The position numbers and the translations under genes were made by a program. 55,776 bases of DNA from Chitinophagaceae bacterium (GTDB lineage: Bacteria; Bacteroidota; Bacteroidia; Chitinophagales; Chitinophagaceae), in the NCBI GenBank assembly GCA_023957755.1, contig JAMLGT010000016.1, positions 32,001 through 87,776 of the forward strand. Reading direction: 5' to 3'. Under the pieces are notes generated by a model, which was not told the origin of the DNA, searched no databases, and worked only from the letters and a program-made list of their open reading frames with translations. Positions 46,739 through 54,992 of the stretch are shown here, piece after piece. How positions within the stretch are numbered: position 1 is the stretch's first letter; every line of letters starts with the position of its first letter.

Positions 46739-48004
46739 TTATATAGTCCAGGGTGCCCGCATGGGAGGCATGATCATTCTGTTGGCAGCTTCATCATCAA
46801 TAAATAACTGCTTTTCAGGATCGAACTTAAGCGACCGGCCCAACCTTAAGGCTACCAATGCCATATTTACCATCGTACAGGAGCGATGTCCGTTTTGTTC
46901 ATTCAATGCAAATTTTCTTCTGGTTATGACACTTTCTTTAAAATCAACTATCTGAGGTTCAGGATCGGGGAGTGCTGCCAACTTTTTATTAAGATCAGGA
47001 ATGTCCGATCGAAACCCCTGATACAGATTTCCTTTGGGTCCCGCTATGTAAGGCACATCTTCTGTGCCTTCACCATCCAGAATAATCTTACAACCATCCG
47101 CATAGGTAAACACAATGCGCCTCCATGTACCCACTGCATCAGGATGTTGCTGAGGGGCATCTATTTCTACAGATACAGGACTTGTGTTATCTTTCTCTAA
47201 GAAATACTGAATAGGATCTATGTAGTGTTGTCCCATATCGGCAAGACCTCCGCCATCGTAATCCCAATATCCGCGAAAGGTCGTATGCACCCGATGCGGA
47301 TTGTAAGGTTTGTATTGGGCAGGCCCAAGCCAGAAGTCGTAATCAAGCTGTGCAGGTACCGGCTCTGGCTTCAGAAATTCTTTTCCTGTCCAGTAAAATT
47401 TCCAGTCAAAGCCTGTCAACTTTCCAACTGTCACTGTTAGCGGCCAACCCAAAAGTCCGCTTTCCACTAATTTTTTTATTGGCTTCACTTCAGTATTCAT
47501 CCCATAAAATCTGTCTTTGAAGCGAAACCAGGTGTTGAGCCTGAACATACGACCGTATTGCTCTACAGCTTCTATCACTCTCTTTCCTTCACCAATGGTA
47601 TGCGTCATGGGCTTTTCGCACCAGATATCTTTTCCTGCTCTTGCCGCATCCACAGAAATAATACCATGCCAGTGGGGAGGTGTGGCTATGTGCACTACAT
47701 CCACTTCAGGAAGTTGCAATAGTTCACGATAGTCATGAAAAGTCTTTACACCGCCACCCACCATTTGGGCTGCCTTTTGCAAATGAACTTTGTCCACATC
47801 ACAAATGGCCACCACACGAGTACCTTCATAAGAAAAGTGGTTTACCCCCATAGAACCCGTGCCGATAACAGCTTTTGTAAGTTGGTCGCTTGGAGGAATA
47901 TATCCGTTACCGCCTAACACATAACGGGGTACTATCGAAAACACAGCAGCAGTAATGGAAGTCTTTTTAATAAATTCTCTTCTGGAGGTAGTTTTTTTCT
48001 TCAT
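46739..48004 (-). CDS. Tat-exported Gfo/Idh/MocA-family oxidoreductase
   Basis: The 421-residue NAD(P)-dependent oxidoreductase carries a twin-arginine signal (TSRREFIKKTSITAAVF). The Rossmann motif appears as AVIGTGSMGVNHF and the family lysine as DIWCEKPMTHTIGEGKRVIE. The GGGLADMGQHYIDPI segment is typical of the second domain. Tat export with a bound cofactor is usual for this group in Bacteroidota. It leads a two-gene unit with the DUF1080 protein and may form or reduce 3-keto sugars. The substrate is not known. Confidence 0.93.
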   Translation of the reverse strand: MKKKTTSRREFIKKTSITAAVFSIVPRYVLGGNGYIPPSDQLTKAVIGTGSMGVNHFSYEGTRVVAICDVDKVHLQKAAQMVGGGVKTFHDYRELLQLPEVDVVHIATPPHWHGIISVDAARAGKDIWCEKPMTHTIGEGKRVIEAVEQYGRMFRLNTWFRFKDRFYGMNTEVKPIKKLVESGLLGWPLTVTVGKLTGFDWKFYWTGKEFLKPEPVPAQLDYDFWLGPAQYKPYNPHRVHTTFRGYWDYDGGGLADMGQHYIDPIQYFLEKDNTSPVSVEIDAPQQHPDAVGTWRRIVFTYADGCKIILDGEGTEDVPYIAGPKGNLYQGFRSDIPDLNKKLAALPDPEPQIVDFKESVITRRKFALNEQNGHRSCTMVNMALVALRLGRSLKFDPEKQLFIDDEAANRMIMPPMRAPWTI

Positions 48005-48253
48005 TTAATGCAGATTTTGGATTTCTAAAATAAGCCTAATCTTTAGAAGATAAGTATGATTGAAAAATATTTATCCCAAAGAGACCCGAATATAAGTCGT
48101 GATTAATTAACAACCAGAGAATACCAGCAATCTGACCCCAACCTCTCGCAGAATAATAATATCAATAATCAGCGGCGTACCTATCAAAATATATTCATTA
48201 CAACCTCTCCACATTCCTGCAAAAAGGAAGGGGCTGCCTCGTCTCATTCAATT

Positions 48254-48433
48254 TCAGAAAGGGGTGGCTTCATGGCCCAAAAAATCATCCATGCTGCGCT
48301 TATCTTTTTTAGTGGGGCGTCCCTGTTTACTTTTACGCTTTCCGGTATTAAATACATAGGAGGAGGAAGACTGTGTTTGTTTTATCTCTTCCGGTGTCAG
48401 GTCTAAGTAATATTTCAATGAGGTCTGGTAATC
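48254..48433 (-). pseudogene. Truncated S4-domain (Hsp15/HslR-like) protein, C-terminal remnant
   Basis: On the minus strand, directly out of the IS21 end, a frame reads 59 codons to a TGA at 48254-48256: DYQTSLKYYLDLTPEEIKQ, then QGRPTKKDKRSMDDF. The basic GRPTKK(D/E)xR tail after a xDLTPEE segment is what Bacteroidota Hsp15-type S4 RNA-binding proteins show. The S4 domain itself is missing: the gene is cut exactly at the IS21 terminus (48434), and its 5' part was not found on the far side. The 48005-48253 gap holds nothing else recognisable. Confidence 0.65.
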
Positions 48434-48551
48434 TGTTTATTCCGGTGATGTTGACCACCATTCCGGCCATCCTGACCACCTCCTATCATTGAGATATTTT
48501 TCAGGTCGTTTTTTGTAATTATTTGAAAGAGCCGGGTTACAAAATAAGGAT

Positions 48552-49271
48552 TTATTTTTTTCTTAAGGATGCTCCTTTTAATTCTATACGGTGTGCAGTG
48601 TGAACCATTCTGTCTAATATGGCATCGGCAATGGTATTATCACCGATGATCTCATACCATTTTGCCACAGGCAACTGCGAACTGATGATGGTGGATTTGC
48701 GACCGTGCCGGTCTTCTATTATTTCCAGCAGGGCCATTCTGGATACACCATCCAGACTTGCCAGTCCAAAATCGTCTAAGATTAGTAAATCATATTTTTC
48801 TATTCTGCTGAGTTCACGATTGTGGCTGCCATCTGCTTTAAGTATCTTTAGCTTAGAAAATAGTTTTTGTGTATTAAAGTACAGGGTTTTATAACCAGAC
48901 TGGCAAGCCTGATGCCCTAGGGCAGAAGACAGAAAGCTCTTTCCCACACCGGTTGCCCCGGTAATGAGAACGTTCTCTTTCCTGTCAATAAAACCCATAT
49001 CTGCCAGGCGCAGGAACTGAGTCTTGTCAAGACCGCGCTGAGCGGCAAAGTTTATCTCTTCCACAGAGGCTTCATAGCGGAACCGGGCCAATCGCAGATT
49101 GCGGGTTATTGTTTTGTTTTCCCGCTCATCCCATTCCGCCTGAACCAGCATGTTGATAAATTCGTCCTGGGTGAGATCATGATGCCTGTTGCTTTCCAAC
49201 AGGGTCTGATAACTCCTCAACATTCCATGTAGTTTCATTTGAGACATTTTGTTTACAATGGTTGCATTCAT
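48552..49271 (-). CDS. istB: IS21 helper ATPase IstB
   Basis: 239-residue DnaC/DnaA-like AAA+ ATPase that regulates target choice for the IstA transposase. Walker A is GATGVGKSFLSSALG (near residue 104), Walker B LLILDDFGLASL, with the IS21 helper segment MKLHGMLRSYQTLLE at the N-terminus. It follows istA by 42 bp. No inactivating mutation was seen. Confidence 0.96.
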   Translation of the reverse strand: MNATIVNKMSQMKLHGMLRSYQTLLESNRHHDLTQDEFINMLVQAEWDERENKTITRNLRLARFRYEASVEEINFAAQRGLDKTQFLRLADMGFIDRKENVLITGATGVGKSFLSSALGHQACQSGYKTLYFNTQKLFSKLKILKADGSHNRELSRIEKYDLLILDDFGLASLDGVSRMALLEIIEDRHGRKSTIISSQLPVAKWYEIIGDNTIADAILDRMVHTAHRIELKGASLRKK

Positions 49272-49313
49272 TTTAATTTTAATTTTTAGGTTTATGAGTA
49301 AAAAGTTTTTTTC

Positions 49314-50861
49314 TTATTTGTAGTGTTCCGCTCCGCGGATGTTCTGGTGTTGGGGAAGCCGTTGCGTTTCAAGCTCATCAGAGAGGTCAATCTTATCAAG
49401 GCCTGCCTGCAGGATTTTCATAATGGTAGAATAGTTAAACGCACCGTAATGGGTAGCTCTTTCTACTGCCCGGATAAGGCGTTGTCTGCCTGCTTTTTTC
49501 TCCTGACTCAATATGCCCACACAACTGCGATAGGCTTGTTCGGGATAGGCGGCATTGCTGAGGACTTGTATGACATAGTCTCTGACCACCGGAGCAATGG
49601 CTGCTGCCCATCCAATAAATTTATCCGGATTCCACTCACTCACAAACTGGTGAGTGCTGGATAGGTGTTCTTTGGCCGTGGTATAGCGGAAGCGAATCTT
49701 GCTCCTGAGATGGTAGGCGATGCGTTCATGATTGTAATAAACCGATACCTGGGAGCGGGAGTAGATAAGCTTTACCTTCCTGCCTATAAACCGGTAGGGT
49801 ACACTGTAATAATGCTTGTCTTCCAGTAGTTGCACATGGCCGTTTTTCATAACGGTTACCTGCCTGAAGGATTTGATTTCATAGAGGTCGGCAGGAAGCG
49901 GAAGCAGGAGATGTTTTTCCTGTTCTTCAAATAATTGTCTGCGGCTGCAGGGTTGTTGCTGAAAGGATTGCCGGTTGTATTCCTCCAGCAATTCCCTTAT
50001 CCTTTTATTCAGAGAAGCTAAACTGTAAAATACCTCATCACGGATGGGGGCGAAGACGCGGGAATAGACAATATTAACGGCTTTCTCTACCAGAGCCTTA
50101 TCTCTGGGTTTATAGCTTCTGGCTGGCAAAACGGCCGTGCCATAATGATTGGCAAAATCAAGAAAGGAGCTGTTGATCTCTGCCTCATATTTATCTGCTT
50201 TATAAACGGCACTTTTGAGATTGTCCGGTACCAGCGCTCTGGGTACTCCGCCAAAATAGTGAAGTGCTCTCTCTGTAACATAGAGGAGGTCTTCTTTTCT
50301 CTGCGATGCCACGGCTTCCACATAAGTAAGCTGGCTAAAACCCAATACAGACACAAACACTTCCACTTCTGCCATCTCTCCCGTCAGGTAATCAGTAATA
50401 AAAAGTTTCTTACCTGTAAAATCAATAAATAACTTATCTCCGGGCTCCTGCTCTATATGAAGGGTACCGAAAGTATTTTTCTTCCACTTTTTAAAATGGT
50501 CGCAAAACTGGGAATAGCTGTATCCATCCGGGTGCTTTATCCTGTATTCGCCCCAAAGCACCCACCGGGTTACACCGGTACGGCTGAGTTCTTTATCAAA
50601 GTGTGGAAACAGGTCATAGAGATTTTGTAGCCGGGTTTCATCCTGAGGGTCAGGATCCTGAAGAAGGGCTTCCAGCGCCTCATCATCCATCTTCAAAAGT
50701 TCCTGATGATGTAATCCTTTTGCTTCTATCAGCCGCAGGTATTTCTTTACAGTATTTCTTGAAATCTTTATTGCCCTGGCGATGGTTACCAGTGAAGTAC
50801 CGTTGTCGCGAAGCCTGATGATTTGTTTTAATTGTGACATAGTAATTGTTTGTCCGGCCAT
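49314..50861 (-). CDS. istA: IS21 transposase IstA
   Basis: 515-residue DDE transposase with an N-terminal HTH (SLVTIARAIKISRNTVKKYL). The rve core shows FIDFTGKKLFITD, then LVPDNLKSAVYKAD, and a glutamate in the segment DKALVEKAVNIVYSRVF. The C-terminal Mu-like beta domain (KHYYSVPYRFIGRKVKLIYS) is present. The start is either 50861 or the Met at 50840. The gene appears intact and the element may still be active. Confidence 0.96.
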   Translation of the reverse strand: MAGQTITMSQLKQIIRLRDNGTSLVTIARAIKISRNTVKKYLRLIEAKGLHHQELLKMDDEALEALLQDPDPQDETRLQNLYDLFPHFDKELSRTGVTRWVLWGEYRIKHPDGYSYSQFCDHFKKWKKNTFGTLHIEQEPGDKLFIDFTGKKLFITDYLTGEMAEVEVFVSVLGFSQLTYVEAVASQRKEDLLYVTERALHYFGGVPRALVPDNLKSAVYKADKYEAEINSSFLDFANHYGTAVLPARSYKPRDKALVEKAVNIVYSRVFAPIRDEVFYSLASLNKRIRELLEEYNRQSFQQQPCSRRQLFEEQEKHLLLPLPADLYEIKSFRQVTVMKNGHVQLLEDKHYYSVPYRFIGRKVKLIYSRSQVSVYYNHERIAYHLRSKIRFRYTTAKEHLSSTHQFVSEWNPDKFIGWAAAIAPVVRDYVIQVLSNAAYPEQAYRSCVGILSQEKKAGRQRLIRAVERATHYGAFNYSTIMKILQAGLDKIDLSDELETQRLPQHQNIRGAEHYK

Positions 50862-51100
50862 TCTTGTTTGCAGATTTTAGATGAAAAACTGCAAAACAAA
50901 ACAATTACAAAAGCAGCCCAGCCAAGGTGGTCAGCATTGCCGGAATGACATCCCTGCTAAAAAATCAGGGTGGTCAGTATTGCCGGAATGGCATGACTGA
51001 ATCTGAATAAAAATGTCTCGTTTGTGGGGGTGGTCAACATCACCGGAATCGGTGGTCAGCATGAATCGGAATTAGTGGTCAATATGAATCGGAATATACA

Positions 51101-51235
51101 CCATATCTCCCGTTTCTTTTTTATTAGCCCAACAATGGTTTCTTCCTTTATGGCAGTGTTTGCGCTTTGGTGCAACTGCTTGTAGTAAGCTTGTTTGCTG
51201 TAACCAAATACGCCACACATTTCTGTTATTTTTTC
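51101..51235 (-). pseudogene. IS3-family OrfB, N-terminal fragment
   Basis: In the -1 frame after orfA the minus strand reads KEKITEMCGVFGYSKQAYYK, then ETIVGLIKKKREIW. This is the standard OrfB N-terminal helical segment that precedes the integrase core. The frame ends at the IS21 junction, so the DDE domain is lost. Confidence 0.8.
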
Positions 51236-51717
51236 TTTTGGCCGCTGTTTTTGGAAGGAGTGGATTGTTGGGCACCATACTTTTTTACGATGTCGATATT
51301 GAACTTTTTCTCTGCAATTTCAATAGCATGTTGCCACAGGTCGGCACGCAGCTCGGCCACCCGTAAGAGCTCTTTGAGTTCTTTGTTTTCTTCCTCCAGC
51401 TTTTTGGTGTGGATGTCCTTTTTCATGTCGGCAAAGTTACCTACCTGTTTTGTTTTTGCTGCGTAGCCCTTCAACCCCCGGCTTTGATTGATCCAGTAAA
51501 GAATGGTGGCATTGCCCCGGATGCCATAAATCAGCGAAGCCTGGCGCTTATTGAGTTTTCCGCTCAAGACCTCGTTTACAATTTTTTGTTTGAAAGCTTC
51601 GGTGTAAAATAATTGCTGCGCTCCCCGCCGATTGGAGCTTTGTTTTTTACTTCCCGAACTGTCGGGACTCTTTTTTTGTCGCATTTTTTGTCCTGTTTTA
51701 AGTTGACTTATCCACAT
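51226..51717 (-). CDS. IS3-family OrfA
   Basis: 163 residues from the ATG at 51717. HTH region AQQLFYTEAFKQKIVNEVLSG, then KRQASLIYGIRGNATILYWI, and a leucine-zipper-like tail KLEEENKELKELLRVAELRA. OrfA binds the IS ends and, fused to OrfB by -1 frameshifting, makes the transposase. It ends in an A-rich tract (AAGAAAAAATAA) suited to frameshifting. With orfB cut, it cannot produce a working transposase. Confidence 0.8.
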   Translation of the reverse strand: MWISQLKTGQKMRQKKSPDSSGSKKQSSNRRGAQQLFYTEAFKQKIVNEVLSGKLNKRQASLIYGIRGNATILYWINQSRGLKGYAAKTKQVGNFADMKKDIHTKKLEEENKELKELLRVAELRADLWQHAIEIAEKKFNIDIVKKYGAQQSTPSKNSGQKKK

Positions 51718-51762
51718 TTTTGGAGTCAACCTATTTCAGGACTATACAATTGCCTACAACGG

Positions 51763-52272
51763 CAGTCCGTCTAAAAACTACCATTGCACTCATAAAAATA
51801 CGTCATTAGCACTTTATACAAACCCATTTAAGAAAACTGATTTCTCATTTCCCATTCTGAACGAAAAAAAATAGATGGAATAGTGAAGCCGAAAATGGCT
51901 TTGTACGCCGACTTTTAGAGCAAAAATGGAAAACCAAAGCTCCTGCAAGAACTTTTGCAACAGTTTTTTGTCCACAAGGCTCATGATCCGGCGTAGGTTG
52001 AGTGCCGTGAACATCAACCCCAACTTCTGATTATTTTTCCAGAGACTGTTTGGTTACAAAAGCAAATGCCGGCAGGCTGATACTTTCGGCAAAGAGGTCA
52101 ATGAAACGGACATCGTTATCGGGGTCAATGATTTCATCGAGGCTTTGCGGAAAGAGGGTGCATTGATTACGGTCTTTTCCTTTAATGTATTGCATACCTC
52201 AATTTACGAAAACTATATACGTTCATGCATACTATTTATACACAGGGTGTGTATTAGGTTTTAGACAGTCTG
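51763..52272 (-). mobile_element. IS1182-type relic, 510 bp, internally deleted
   Basis: Imperfect terminal inverted repeats CAGTCCGTCTAAAAAC (51763) and GTTTTAGACAGTCTG (ending 52272) bound the relic, with a 4-bp direct repeat ACGG on both sides (51759-51762, 52273-52276). Inside are only the two ends of an IS1182-family transposase. The 4-bp duplication and the split hairpin arm show that it inserted into a pre-existing array element. Confidence 0.75.
51814..52195 (-). pseudogene. IS1182-family transposase remnant with large internal deletion
   Basis: The N-terminus (MQYIKGKDRNQCTLFPQSLD, then EIIDPDNDVRFID, start 52195) reads 54 codons to a stop near 52031. A second frame then gives a C-terminal-like segment (NQKLGLMFTALNLRRIMSL). 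The first part is the standard IS1182/DUF772 opening and the second the standard closing helix. About 400 residues between them, including the catalytic core, are gone. Confidence 0.75.
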
Positions 52273-52408
52273 ACGGTTCGGGCTTTGCGTTCGGGCGGGA
52301 AATTGAAGCACAAAAGCTGAATTTATTACTAATGTTCAATTGAAAAACTACCGTTGAATTTTGCACTTCAGCCCGCCTGACGCAAAACCCTTGTTGGCAG
52401 TTCGTTGT

Positions 52409-52771
52409 TTATTGTCTTAAAATTTTGTCCATTTTTTTCCCTTTCGCTAATTCGTCAATTAGTTTGTCTAAATACCTTGCCTGTTTTGTCAAAGGATTTT
52501 CTATTTCTTCAATTCTGTAACCGCAAATTACGCCTGTTATTAGTTGTGCATTTGGGTTTAATTTCGCTCTTTCAAAAAATGTTTCAAATGTTACTTTCTC
52601 ATCAATGAGTTTTTGTAGTTTCTTGTTGTCAAAGCCTGTCAGCCATTCAATAACTTGGTGCAATTCTTCCACTGTCCTGCCTTTTGTCTGAATTTTTGTT
52701 AAATAATGCGGATAAACAGAAGCAAAAGTCATTTTTGCAATTCGTTCGTTATGTTTGTCTGTTACTTCCAT
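52409..52771 (-). CDS. DUF2200-family protein (second gene of cassette 1)
   Basis: The 120-residue protein matches DUF2200 in [20 protein letters not shown], then [38 protein letters not shown] and [20 protein letters not shown]. The family is common but uncharacterised; small, helical and cytosolic. It lies 5 bp after the SnoaL-like gene within the same cassette, so this cassette carries two genes. Its stop codon is 14 bp from the attC-like right arm of element 1. AT-rich compared with the core genes to the left. Confidence 0.9.
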   Translation of the reverse strand: MEVTDKHNERIAKMTFASVYPHYLTKIQTKGRTVEELHQVIEWLTGFDNKKLQKLIDEKVTFETFFERAKLNPNAQLITGVICGYRIEEIENPLTKQARYLDKLIDELAKGKKMDKILRQ

Positions 52772-52776
52772 AAGTT

Positions 52777-53151
52777 TTAAAACATCCCGTTTTCGTTAAT
52801 CATATTTTCGGGAACGGCTTGTCCGAAATCCCAAAGTTCAACAATTTTGTTGTTGTTGTCAAAAAGGAAAATGTGCATTACTGCACCTACAAAACCATTT
52901 TCGCCAACTTGTTCTACTCGTGAATGAACAGAAACCAAATTCCCGTCTTCTAATGCTCTTTGAATTTCAAAAATTTTGTTTGGATTTTGTTTATGTGCTT
53001 CTTCCATTGCAATCATTAGCGTTTGTCTGTCGCCTTTGAAATATACGTTATGATGTTTAAAGCTGTCTGCAACGTAAAATTCAAACGCTTTTCTTGATTG
53101 TCCGCTACTTGCAAGTGTCAAAAAATCTTTTGCTATTTCTTTTTTGGTCAT
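52777..53151 (-). CDS. SnoaL/NTF2-like protein (first gene of cassette 1)
   Basis: The 124-residue single-domain protein has an NTF2-like cone fold: [66 protein letters not shown] and [21 protein letters not shown]. It resembles predicted SnoaL-like aldol condensation/epimerase proteins; the active-site residues cannot be judged. Its start is about 45 bp downstream of the GTTGGCAGT box, with no promoter-like element in between. Confidence 0.88.
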   Translation of the reverse strand: MTKKEIAKDFLTLASSGQSRKAFEFYVADSFKHHNVYFKGDRQTLMIAMEEAHKQNPNKIFEIQRALEDGNLVSVHSRVEQVGENGFVGAVMHIFLFDNNNKIVELWDFGQAVPENMINENGMF

Positions 53152-53195
53152 TTTTCGTTCATCTTTATTGTTTGTTGTGGTCGTCTTTTACAATG

Positions 53196-53393
53196 ACTGC
53201 CAACGGACAGGGCTTTATGCAGGTTGGGAATTAGAATTCCGTCTGCCCGAACCGCTGCCCGGTTTTATTCAAAAATTGAAATTAAGAACTAAAGTTGAGA
53301 TTTGTTCGTCCAGCCCGAACTAATGCTGGGATTTGCAATTAGCTGATGATATATTCGTCAGCCCAACTTGCATAAAACCCAATGTTGTACGCA
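53196..53393 (-). repeat. attC-like hairpin element 2
   Basis: 198 bp. Outer boxes ACTGCCAAC (53196-53204) and GTTGTACGCA (53384-53393) pair only through CAAC/GTTG because they belong to different cassettes. Inside, GGG-c-TTTATGCA pairs with TGCATAAA-a-CCC and GTTGGG with CCCAAC. The centre has its own small palindromes (GGAATTagAATTCC; CCAGCCCG...GCTGGG). About 90% identical to element 3 by eye. Confidence 0.78.
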
Positions 53394-53397
53394 TACT

Positions 53398-54180
53398 TTA
53401 TTTCTGCCAGTAAGATAATATTTCAAAGTCGTTCGCTGTCCACTTTGATTTTTGAAAATTATCACCTTTTAATTTGTCATACTTATCTTTTGTTGCTTGC
53501 AGGGTCAACTTGAATTTTTTTGATTCGTCACCCGTTGGCATGTAACCAATTAAAAAATCAGTCTCTTTATACCCTAAGTCCAAAAGTTTTTGTTTGATTA
53601 TTTGTATTCCTTGTCTCCCTGTAGTGCACTTTGCATTTCTATCGATGAAAATGTCGCAAATGCCTCCAAATTCCAAAGTATTGTCTTGGTAGCATAGAAA
53701 TTTCTTTTTTGAATAGTTCGATGAAATGTAATTTTTAAACTCGTTTTCAGATTTTAAAGTTGTCCAATTGAAAGTATAACTTATTGGATATTTTTTATTT
53801 AAAGCAGTCAATTGCGAAATATCAAATTCATAATACTTGCCGTCAATATTTATATTTGAATATTCAGGGCTTATATAAATTTCATCGTTTTGAATTTCTT
53901 TGCCTTTGACAATATAAATACTCAAATCATTATCACCAATTGTCGGTCTTTCAATTGGCTTTCCGTATTTAATTGAAGATTTCAATTTATTAAGGTCAGC
54001 TAAGTCGAAAACGTAAAAGGAAAAATCTTTAAAATAGACTTTCTTTTCTTGATTATATGAACTTACACCAATGACTTTATACGATGAGTCAAAGTTGTAT
54101 TTCTGAAATAATAGACTGTCTTGTCCGTACAAAAGGTGTGTCGAACCGAAAATAGTTAAGATGATAATTAGGTACTTCAT
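53398..54180 (-). CDS. Secreted protein of unknown function (cassette 2)
   Basis: The 260-residue protein has a clear signal peptide (MKYLIIILTIFGSTHLLYGQ). The mature part is rich in Tyr, Lys, Asn, Ile and Ser, with no domain I recognise. Two cysteines in the middle (FLCYQDNTLEFGGICDIFI) could form a disulfide. It starts 12 bp after the GTTGTACGCA box, leaving no room for a promoter of its own, as is typical of integron cassette genes. AT content is visibly higher than in the core genome to the left. Confidence 0.82.
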   Translation of the reverse strand: MKYLIIILTIFGSTHLLYGQDSLLFQKYNFDSSYKVIGVSSYNQEKKVYFKDFSFYVFDLADLNKLKSSIKYGKPIERPTIGDNDLSIYIVKGKEIQNDEIYISPEYSNINIDGKYYEFDISQLTALNKKYPISYTFNWTTLKSENEFKNYISSNYSKKKFLCYQDNTLEFGGICDIFIDRNAKCTTGRQGIQIIKQKLLDLGYKETDFLIGYMPTGDESKKFKLTLQATKDKYDKLKGDNFQKSKWTANDFEILSYWQK

Positions 54181-54193
54181 GTTTCTTAAAAGT

Positions 54194-54392
54194 TGCGTAC
54201 AACGGACAGGGCTTTATGAAGGTTGGGAATTAGAATTCCGTCTGCCCGAACCGCTGCCTGGATTTATTTTAAAGTTGAATTTAAGAACTAAAGTTGAGAT
54301 TTGTTCGTCCAGCCGGAACAGAAGCTGGAATTTGTAATTAGCTGATGTTATAATGTCCAGCCCAACTTGCATAAAACCCAATGTTGGTAGCA
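54194..54392 (-). repeat. attC-like hairpin element 3
   Basis: 199 bp. Boxes TGCGTACAAC (54194-54203) and GTTGGTAGCA (54383-54392), then spacers GGACA and AAT. Stem GGG-c-TTTATG with CATAAA-a-CCC, plus GTTGGG with CCCAAC. Nearly the same sequence as element 2 throughout, including the GAACTAAAGTTGAG motif in the central region. Confidence 0.78.
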
Positions 54393-54399
54393 GTTTTGT

Positions 54400-54978
54400 C
54401 TATTTGCGCCTAGAAAACTGTTGCATGTCTGTATGGCTTTTTCCGTCGTATCCGAACTTATATTTTCTGTTCTGCCAATCGGTTACAATGATGTAATCAT
54501 CAGTTAGCTTAAAGTTGCCTTGTCCATCTAATGTTGTAAAAATGTCTGCGCCATTCTGTTGCCATTGAATATTTCCATTTCTGTCAAGCCGTGTAATCTC
54601 CATTTCGCCATGAACAATGTAACTGTCTTGATACTTAAAAATTTCAAAGCAAGTTGCTTCGTCAGCCTTTGTCTTCCAAAGCAATGATAAGTCAGGTATG
54701 GAAAGACAGAATACTGTGTCTGAGCAGCAAATTAAAAATCTGTCAGCCTCAAAAATAGTTGCCTTGTCATGGTTTGTCGTGCCGCCTCCGATAGAACCAA
54801 CAATTGCAGTCGTTACAAGTTCTTCGTCCCTATATACCTTAATTCCAAACATTGTCGGCAATATGTATTCACTACTGTCAAAGTAAACATGGTCGTAATG
54901 ATGAGAATTGTCAGCCGAAGCCTGTTGAAAAGTCTCGTCATGATAAATGTCTATTTGGTATTGTCCGACTGTATGCAT
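54400..54978 (-). CDS. Protein of unknown function, beta-propeller-like (cassette 3)
   Basis: 192 residues, no signal peptide. Segments such as LSIPDLSLLWKTKADEATCF and ITRLDRNGNIQWQQNGADIF look like WD/PQQ-type propeller blades with a Trp at the strand end. Proteins of this size and style occur as small binding or immunity-like factors, but I cannot name a family. The start at 54978 is 14 bp from the GTTGGTAGCA box, again without a promoter. The gene and its boundaries (TTGGTAGCA / TGCTACCAA) form one self-contained cassette. Confidence 0.8.
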   Translation of the reverse strand: MHTVGQYQIDIYHDETFQQASADNSHHYDHVYFDSSEYILPTMFGIKVYRDEELVTTAIVGSIGGGTTNHDKATIFEADRFLICCSDTVFCLSIPDLSLLWKTKADEATCFEIFKYQDSYIVHGEMEITRLDRNGNIQWQQNGADIFTTLDGQGNFKLTDDYIIVTDWQNRKYKFGYDGKSHTDMQQFSRRK

Positions 54979-54992
54979 TGTCGCTTTAAAAT

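Larger units (their letters stand above)
48434..51100 (-). mobile_element. IS21-family insertion sequence, complete, 2667 bp
   Basis: Contains istA and istB on the minus strand. Ends: the left starts TGTTTATTCCGGTGATGTTG, the right reads inward TGTATATTCCGATTCATATT. Both are followed by GACCAC and further repeats. Multiple terminal repeats of the form GTGGTCA-N-AT-N-CGGAAT are visible: two at the left (near 48439 and 48459) and five at the right (near 50932, 50970, 51028, 51051, 51076). Such multiple transposase sites are an IS21 hallmark. The two flanks share no obvious 4-8 bp duplication, and both neighbours are truncated genes, so the element has probably deleted or recombined adjacent DNA since insertion. 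Confidence 0.88.
51101..51748 (-). mobile_element. Truncated IS3-family element
   Basis: The right (5') end reads inward on the minus strand TGTATAGTCCTGAAATAGG, a typical IS3-family TG start, at 51748. The whole orfA and the first part of orfB follow. The element stops abruptly at the IS21 terminus at 51100/51101; the rest of orfB and the other end are not found beyond IS21. It sits immediately next to the hairpin arm TGCCTACAACGG of the cassette array, so it inserted at or very near the last cassette boundary. Confidence 0.82.
51751..52402 (-). repeat. attC-like hairpin element 1, interrupted by an IS1182-type relic
   Basis: Left arm TGCCTACAACGG (51751-51762) continues after the 510-bp insertion as TTCGGGCTTTGCGTTCGGGC (from 52277). 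The right arm is GCCCGCCTGACGCAAAACCC (52371-52390) then TT and GTTGGCAG. With the insertion and one ACGG copy removed, the element is about 138 bp and folds as CAAC/GTTG, a small asymmetric loop, then GGG-c-TTTGCGT paired with ACGCAAA-a-CCC and GGCGGG with CCCGCC. Confidence 0.72.

Noticed and set aside
51763..52272. IS1182-relic terminal repeats read as cassette end boxes
   Set aside because: The repeats match each other, but a 4-bp duplication flanks them and removing the segment rebuilds a standard hairpin arm, so they are transposon ends.
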